A stretch of 64,000 nucleotides of DNA from Gonatopus flavifemur (taxonomy: Eukaryota > Arthropoda > Insecta > Hymenoptera > Dryinidae). The notes under the pieces were generated by a model that searched no databases, was not told where the DNA came from, and saw nothing but the letters and a program-made list of their open reading frames with translations. Made by a program: the position numbers and the translations under genes. The DNA is taken from contig JAFFJZ010000003.1 in assembly GCA_018340375.1 (NCBI GenBank), positions 23,002,001 through 23,066,000 on the forward strand, written 5' to 3'. This document shows, piece by piece, positions 57,689 through 64,000 of this stretch (position 1 is the stretch's first letter; each line of letters begins with the position of its first letter).

Positions 57689-58663
57689 ATGCGATAATTC
57701 ATTTTCGCCCAGTGAACAATATGTTATCATCAAAAGCTCTCGAAGATCTCCCAAATATGTGTAAGAGGTCAGATATCAGAATGTTATCAAATGCGTCAAT
57801 TTCTGAGGAAAAAAAGAGATTGCCAGAATGTTATCCAACCAAACTCTTCAAGAGGATTTTTTTCGGATATCAATATGATAACATCGGCAGAACTCTTTCA
57901 AAAGACCTCTCAAAGAGCTCTTCCTCTCGTAAGTGTTCACAGTACGTATTCACCAGTGTGAAAAGCAAAATTCAATACAGTTTCTAGAAAATGAATCAAT
58001 AAATATCCACGATAAATAACGCACCCACATATTTTCAAGATCACTGTACGTAACAGAAACAAGAAACACAGGTCTTATTCTGAATTTCCTGGACCCAATA
58101 ACCAAACCAAACATAAATTTCAAGTACTATCATCGGTCTTTGAATTCGATTCCATTAAAATTTTAGTACATTTCGAACATCCGCATCCTATGAAGTATAA
58201 ACTCGTGATTGTGACGTTTGAATAATCTATTTTCTTCCTTCGTATGCGTACAAGATTCAAATTTTACGAGATTTGAATAAAATATTCCAAATATTTCATA
58301 AACTATTTCAAGTTTGGTGCGCATGTGATGCGTATACGAAATATGCTGTAGTTCACAATCCTCTATAATACCGCGGAAGGAAATCCAGGTGATTACCTAC
58401 TATGTGAACCGAAGTGCGGATGCTTTGTTAAATGAAGATACATGTGGGAACTGGAATCAACATTTAGCTTAGCTGGCGCTTTGCCTTGGGATAGAGGAAA
58501 TGTATTCCAAACAGGAGATTATTGCACAGTTTACAAATATTTCAATGAATATTCGATTTATTGTCACGAAGATAACTGATCGTGTGAAATTTCTGTCGCT
58601 GCAAAAGAATTCACTGTTCTTGTGATCCTGTTACGCCCGGGAGAGAAGACTGTGTGTAGTATA
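57689..58663. other. Gene-free stretch
   Basis: At 57715-57960 ATGTTATC, AGATCTC and CTCTTCAAGAGG words recur in both orientations, suggesting another eroded palindromic element. No ends fixed and no gene. Confidence 0.4.
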
Positions 58664-58771
58664 CCTACACAGTACCATAGTTCCAGAATAATTCATTGAG
58701 AATTCTGATCGAATGGCTTGTGTTCTTATGAAATCTTTGAGAATTCTCCTGGAGCTATGGTGTTGTAAGGG
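58664..58771. mobile_element. 108-bp CCC...GGG mini-element with GAGAATTC words
   Basis: Left CCTACACAGTACCATAGTTCC; right inverted CCCTTACAACACCATAGCTCC. It is flanked by ta on both sides (58662-58663 and 58772-58773). The interior has two GAGAATTC words. Confidence 0.8.
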
Positions 58772-58971
58772 TAAACATGAATAAGGGAACATTCATGATT
58801 ACATCCTGATCATTCAAATGGCTAATTCAAATTCTATATGTTCTGCATGATCTTCATCCATTATGCGCTAATGATTGCAGAATCACCCCTGTGGACATTT
58901 TTCCGGGCGTCCTGTATCGAATATACCCCCTGTATGAGCTTATATTGGGTATCCAAACTTACACTGAAAAA

Positions 58972-59150
58972 AGGTATGGCTCTCACAGCTCTACCATTCA
59001 TGTGTTCCTGCTGTCAGGAGGTATAAGGATGCCAATATAGCTCCCACAGCCGAACGCGTCGCTATCATAGCAATCTGTCGGCTGTGGGAACTATACTGGC
59101 ATCCTTATACCTCCTGACAGCAAGAACACATAAATAGTAGAGCTGTGAAT
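58972..59150. mobile_element. CACTG fold-back MITE, right end truncated
   Basis: Starts CACTGAAAAAAGGTATGGC after ta. Arms of about 80 bp pair well (CACAGCTCTAC, TGCTGTCAGGAGGTATAAGGATGCC, CCCACAGCCGA). The last 25-30 bp of the right arm, including the terminus, are missing. Confidence 0.75.
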
Positions 59151-59164
59151 ATAGGATGTTCTAA

Positions 59165-59470
59165 CCTCAGCCCCTAAGGGGCCTAGTCGGGTTGCTGATA
59201 TTCAGCCTGATTTCTCTAAGTCAGGAACACCCATATAAAGCCCATATGGGACCACGCTGCATTACCAATTTTTTCCCCGGTTTTAAAAATCAAGGCACAC
59301 CAATTACAGCCCCAATAGGGCCTTGCAAGGCTTTCTGTATTCTCCCTGAGATCTTGATTTAAGCATATCTGTATACAACCCATGTAGAGCCAAGCTGTAT
59401 TTCCAACGTTATCCCCATTTTGAAAATCTGAATGCACCCAACTACACCTGCATAGGGCCTTGCCCTTATA
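59165..59470 (+). repeat. Degenerate GGGCC tandem-unit region
   Basis: Repeated units of about 65-70 bp with CCATATGGGACCA, CAATAGGGCCTTG, CATGTAGAGCCAAG and GCATAGGGCCTTG at corresponding positions. The unit design resembles the 69-bp sub-repeats at 3940 and 19057. Element ends could not be set. Confidence 0.55.
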
Positions 59471-59723
59471 TTTATTCCTTTTTTGAATATAAACCTACTT
59501 CAAAAAGCAAATTCACTGAAATCGTATTGGTAATTCCGATTTTTTGCGGTGTATGCCTCCAGAACAATATTTCATCGATGCTTACTGTGTTCACACTATC
59601 GGTGAACAATGTCAAAAAATCGGAAAAAACATCACTGTATGGGTAATTCCAAGACTGAATGAGGCTGTTCTGTTTTTTGATACAGTCCGATAATATATGA
59701 ACAAAGTAATGTTGGGTGGAATA

Positions 59724-60042
59724 CCCGAATAGAAATTGGAATCGGCTTCTTCCAGGCCCTGTCTGGACTCAAGTCGAAGTGGTCTAGGTACAGATAAGGC
59801 CTATTTTCAATCGAGGGAGTTTCAATTTATTATCATTTTGAAGGCCCTAGTTTCATCGCCTACATTAGGCTCATCATGGGTGTCCTACATAGGCCCAAGT
59901 TGGGAATACTATGCAGGCCCTGAAGATGAGTGCGTGACAATCCTGTCTAGCCCCTTTAAAGGTAACCAAAACAGGGCCTGAAATAAAACGAGGACGCCTA
60001 GTTTGGCTCAAACTGCCGCCAAGAATTAATTTCCACACAGGG
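59724..60042 (+). mobile_element. CCC...GGG element with AGGCCC words
   Basis: Left CCCGAATAGAAATTGGAATC; right inverted CCCTGTGTGGAAATTAATTC. The flanks are ta and at, so the dinucleotide duplication is not exact. It contains TAGGCCC, GGCCCTG and GGGCCTG words. An inverted, eroded sister is at 1236-1450. Confidence 0.78.
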
Positions 60043-60149
60043 ATCTACTTTTACGGTGATCAAATGGTTATTTTCCGGTTGATTGAATGGAAGAAGCCAG
60101 CTGCGATGATGGCGAAACGTCAACAACCAACCGATACAAGACGCGGCTC

Positions 60150-61156
60150 CCCATATAAAAATCTTCAGGCTCCGCCAATGCTGACGACGGAATATAGCTA
60201 GACGCAAGGCTGCCAGCCAAAGCTAGGCAATCTATGTAGGGACAAGGATGGTTGACAATGGTCTAAACATTGTACCAATATGGGAAGTCATAAATCGGAT
60301 TCGTTGATCCATCATTGATCATTGGCTGCGCCACGCTTGGCCCATCCTTCAACCAATATTGCTTGAAGGAAAACGCATGCTTTCAACAGAGGCTCTTCAG
60401 GGCTTGGCGGGACACTGCTCCAAGCATTAGGCAACTGTGAATGACAATGGATTCTCATGTTGCACCAAGCATGGGTCGTAGCTTGGTCCAGCTTGGGCAA
60501 TAGCTTGGCTCAGCTTGGGCGTTGGCCTCGCTCAGTTTAGGCGTTAGCTTGACTCGACTTGAGTAATAGCTTGGCTAAGAGTGAAACTTCCTTCTCAAAC
60601 AGCAAATTACAATAACTCTCACCAGAGTGATGCTTGTTTCCTGCGAGTGGCGAACCAAGCATTCAATCAATATATAAGTCTCCTTTGAAGATCCCATGAC
60701 AGAAATAATTCTTCATCTGTTTCCAGACCCGCCTACTTCTACGCCAGGACCACCGGATTTACGTCATTCATCGGTTTAAACTAATCAGAAAAATTACATG
60801 TTGAAATTCTCCGACATTGATTTCGTTCAATCGAAATGATAGAATGGATTTTTTATTTTATTTTCAATTACAATAAAAAATAAAAGTGACCATTGGCATG
60901 AGATGGGCGCAACCCTGTCGCAAGATTGCTACAGCGTTGGCTCATCCTTGGCGAACAAATTTTTGTATGGTCTGCCATTGACGGCATATGCTATCACAAC
61001 CCTGTTTCCAGTGTTGAGTCTTGATTGTGGAAACAAATGGGCTGAGGCTGAAATGATGTTATCATTTCAGAGTTGCGCCATGCCTGGTAGCCTAGGCTCG
61101 GCCCATCTTGGTGAGCCTTGCGGCAACCTAGCGCCCATGGTCAATTTTTACCTGGG
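60150..61156 (+). mobile_element. 1007-bp CCC...GGG element, copy 2
   Basis: Same length and ends as 39129-40135 (CCCATATAAAAATC and, inverted, CCCAGGTAAAAATTG), with only scattered differences. It is flanked by tc on both sides (60148-60149 and 61157-61158). The flanks differ from those of copy 1, so this is independent transposition rather than segmental duplication. Confidence 0.95.
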
Positions 61157-61158
61157 TC

Positions 61159-62268
61159 CACTCCGGAAGTTCAAAATTTATTTAATTCTGCAAGCCGCGG
61201 GAAACCGCACAGTGAACCTTCGCTAATGCAACTAATCTATTTCTGGTATTATTCAAGGATTCAATTCTTCGATATTACTCATTATTCTCTAAAAGGAATA
61301 TCAACCATATCATTTTTTCCCGTGTGGTTTGGAAAATGACATTCGATGCGTTTACTGAAAACAAAAGATAGTGTAGAATGAATCTAGAACAGATTGATTG
61401 ATGCCATTCAATTCTGCTGCTATCGATTATCACGTGCTAAACAAAAAGAACAAGAAAACACTAATGTATGATGGCGAATCACTAAAAGACCGAGATTCTC
61501 AAAATCATGACTGAGCTGATGACTTAGCACACCATGTGGAAATTTTCGCGAAAAATCTGTCTTTGCATGTATCAGAAAACTTCAAGGGTGCACAATTGAG
61601 CAAGCAATAGACCAACGAAGGTGGGAAGGTGATCGAATATATATTGGCTCACGATTGAGAAAGCAACATTTGGTTTTCATGTATACTCGTAATGAACTTT
61701 CCTTCATCAACAGCATCATCCTTGAGTTTGATACTCGTACATAGAAAAAGACTTGAGAACGTGGTGTATTTTTTTCCACGAGAGAAGACAAAAAGTCAAG
61801 GGGAAGAAAACCGCCATTGACTATATAACGTACTTAGTCGACTGTGCGGACGTAGAACGACATCGTCGATACTTATACTCACGTACAAACCAGTAAGATT
61901 CTTTTGTGAGAGTTCCACGAACACACCGCGCGATGGTATCTCGCCAAGCGATGCTAATCTTTAACGGTTTAATGGAAAAAAAAGAAGAGTTGGCGATGAT
62001 TTTCCTTTATATCGTCTTCTTCGTCGTGGTACCCGATTGATCCATCGTCCTACCACCGCTGGTCTATGTTACGCATTCGTGCCCGCATTATCGATGTTCG
62101 ATACATCATCACATATTATACGACGCTGCGCGGTTTCTGATTTTCTTTCAACGACCTTGAAGCCTCATTGTGACTTCGTCAAGTTCCATCATCATCGATT
62201 GTTTCCCTTTAAAATGGAAAGTCCTCGTGTTCTCCACGTTATCGGGGTTTTGAAGTGAAAATCTACGT

Positions 62269-62299
<31 letters not shown>

Positions 62300-64000
62300 G
62301 CGGTAAAACAACCTTGTGTGACTTGGATCTTCGTTCCATCTGAAGAAATTTAGAAGGTTATTCTTCGAATGACCTCGAGATGAAAAATATTTCCAACAAA
62401 AGATAAAATCTTGGAGAAGAAAAATCCAATATTTTTATTGCCATTCCTGTAGAATGTGCGGAGATGATTCGATGCGGATCTGTGCAATGCGCGAATAAAG
62501 TTCATTTCTTTATTTTTCTTTTGTTTGTTATCCTCGAAATTTCATAACGCTAGGAAGGTAGAAATTTGAGGAATTCGAAGACGATACATTCACTATTTTT
62601 CAGCCCTGATTCTATTGAGAAGAGAAAAAGCAGACGAAAAAAAAGCGTTTGTGTAGGACCGGAACGCCAAACACAACTTTAATCGATGTATTCAAATTCC
62701 TTATTTACATCAATGAGCTCTCCCGCAAGTGTTTCACTCACACGAAAATTTAAATGAGTAAATTGTGAAAGCTAATATTTAACTTCTCGTTAACCGCGGC
62801 GTGATTTGAACTTTCATAATATAGCTGATACGTAATTCCGTGGAAATTAAGCCGTTGGATAATGAAATTGGAATCAGGATGACGATGAAGAAGCGGCAAA
62901 AGAAGAAGAAGGAGAAGAATATGGCTGTTGTTTATTCAAATAATAATGCGTATCATGACCCACTTGTGAATATATCTATACAGAATGAATGTACGTTACG
63001 TATAGTCAGTGGAATAACTGTGAATCGAGAAAGAATTTCAAAGTATATTCGCGCGAACGAAAGAGGAAATAAATTGAAGAACGGCTCGTGAAAGGAGAAT
63101 AAAGGACTCCAAAGCTTCATAGTGTTAGATGAATAGGGAAAACCATTATTTTTCATGTAGGTCTATCGATCATGAATTCAAAGCTTGTATAAGTAAGATG
63201 AAAGTTTTGTTGAGCTTCCAGTTTAATGAATCCTGTCATGTATCGAGAAATTATACGAGAACAACAAAGAACGTAACGTTGAATCCAAGAAGTACCAAGT
63301 TTTCGATATAATAATATCGAATTGTCTAGAAAATTTATTCTTCTTTTATCAATAATTCTGAAAGCAAAGGAGAAATTTGCAAAGAAGGAATCATAATGAA
63401 GATCACAAGATCTTTTCACAAGGGTGTTAAAAAACTCAACGATTGGATGATTCTATCAGATTCAACATAAGTAAGAATGATTCTAAAATAGTGCTGAAAT
63501 CTTTTCTCCACGAAACTAGTTCTACTCGTTTCAACAGTGCTTCATGAGCTCGTATTTACTGCAGTCGCGTTCAGAGAGTAATTTTCACATTCGAGGTGGT
63601 GTTGAAGTATGCACACGTTCGAATATTCCTCCCAAAGATGTTCAGGCCATTGCTTACATTTCAATCTCATCTAACGTGAGCTTTCATATAATTATATAAA
63701 ACAAAAATTCGAGAAAAAGCTCCCACGTAGCATGTTAGAAGAATAGAGATAAGAGATAGAACTTTTCGCAAACATGAAGAGAGTTGAGGAAATTGTTCTA
63801 GGAAGAGGATGCCAAGAAGATTCAATTTTTTACAATATCGACAGAATCCAGGTCGATTTAACGGAGCAAGATTTATAGAATCAATACGTATTGTACATCC
63901 TCCGATCAACCACAAGAGGGTGTATCAATATTAACTTGAACGTCAACCAGGTTAACGAAGATTGATGGACTCAATTCACATTACACACTCCAAGATCTCA
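61159..64000. other. Gene-free 3' stretch
   Basis: The segment 61800-62240 is less AT-rich and looks unique, with a TATATAA word at about 61822, but no coding frame follows that I can assign. A TA run is at 62276-62299. Remaining frames of up to 88 codons match nothing. Confidence 0.35.
62276..62299. repeat. TA dinucleotide microsatellite
   Basis: About twelve uninterrupted AT units. Confidence 0.9.

Noticed and set aside
58926..58955. A 24-bp CCC...GGG pair flanked by ta
   Set aside because: Too short, with no inverted-repeat similarity between the ends; most likely coincidence.
61815..61850. TATATAA followed by an initiator-like TTAGTC as a promoter
   Set aside because: The spacing is shorter than usual and no assignable exon follows; such words are frequent in AT-rich DNA.
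1..64000. CRISPR array or prokaryotic operon features
   Set aside because: The palindrome arrays lack regular repeat-spacer structure, and the DNA is clearly eukaryotic.

Overview
The window looks like AT-rich, gene-poor nuclear DNA from an arthropod, most likely an insect. The evidence is mauritiana-type and cecropia-type mariner transposases, a hAT element, non-LTR retrotransposon fragments, microsatellites, poly(A)-tailed insertions and no bacterial-style gene packing. Order or species cannot be fixed from the sequence. I find no convincing host protein-coding gene. Nearly every recognisable reading frame belongs to a transposable element, and the rest is intergenic or intronic sequence. 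One 238-codon open frame at 6950-7666 (minus) is longer than expected by chance and is left open.

Layout. 1-1450: broken mauritiana mariner plus a GGGCC-rich repeat fragment. 3820-4877: a 1.06-kb non-autonomous element. 12987-15705: a hAT element whose transposase is interrupted by one insertion and which carries two more. 15719-17259: a fold-back and a 1.04-kb CACTG-ended element. 18647-20366: an element carrying two younger nested insertions. 21569-22009: probable LINE relic. 25296-26239: internally deleted cecropia mariner with terminal repeats and TA duplication. 26240-26700: tRNA-like sequence split by an insertion. 28158-28524: an element made of AGATCT words. 30502-35455: a cluster of short inverted-repeat elements, some nested. 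38639-41135: outer element containing a 1007-bp element whose near-identical sister lies at 60150-61156. 43498-45894: degenerate element carrying a PIF/Harbinger-like MITE and an almost intact mauritiana mariner. 52055-58771: another cluster of short elements plus a 5'-truncated R1-like insertion with a 13-bp target duplication. The long stretches 5.9-9.5 kb, 22-25.3 kb, 35.5-38.6 kb, 41.1-43.5 kb, 46-52 kb and 61.2-64 kb show little beyond simple repeats.

The most interesting signal is a coherent class of non-autonomous elements that start CCC and end GGG, often with a sub-terminal GAAATT or ACAGCACA word. They create 2-bp target duplications without a fixed target sequence: 17 of the 18 best-delimited copies have matching dinucleotides, covering aa, at, cg, ct, gg, gt, ta and tc. 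Different families in this class are largely built from different reiterated short palindromes (AGATCT, CAGTACTG, GAACGTTC, GAATATTC, GAGAATTC, GGGCC and others). Two insertions are supported by empty-site reasoning: one interrupts the hAT transposase and one interrupts a tRNA-like A box. No transposase able to mobilise this class is visible in the window, so the driver must lie elsewhere.
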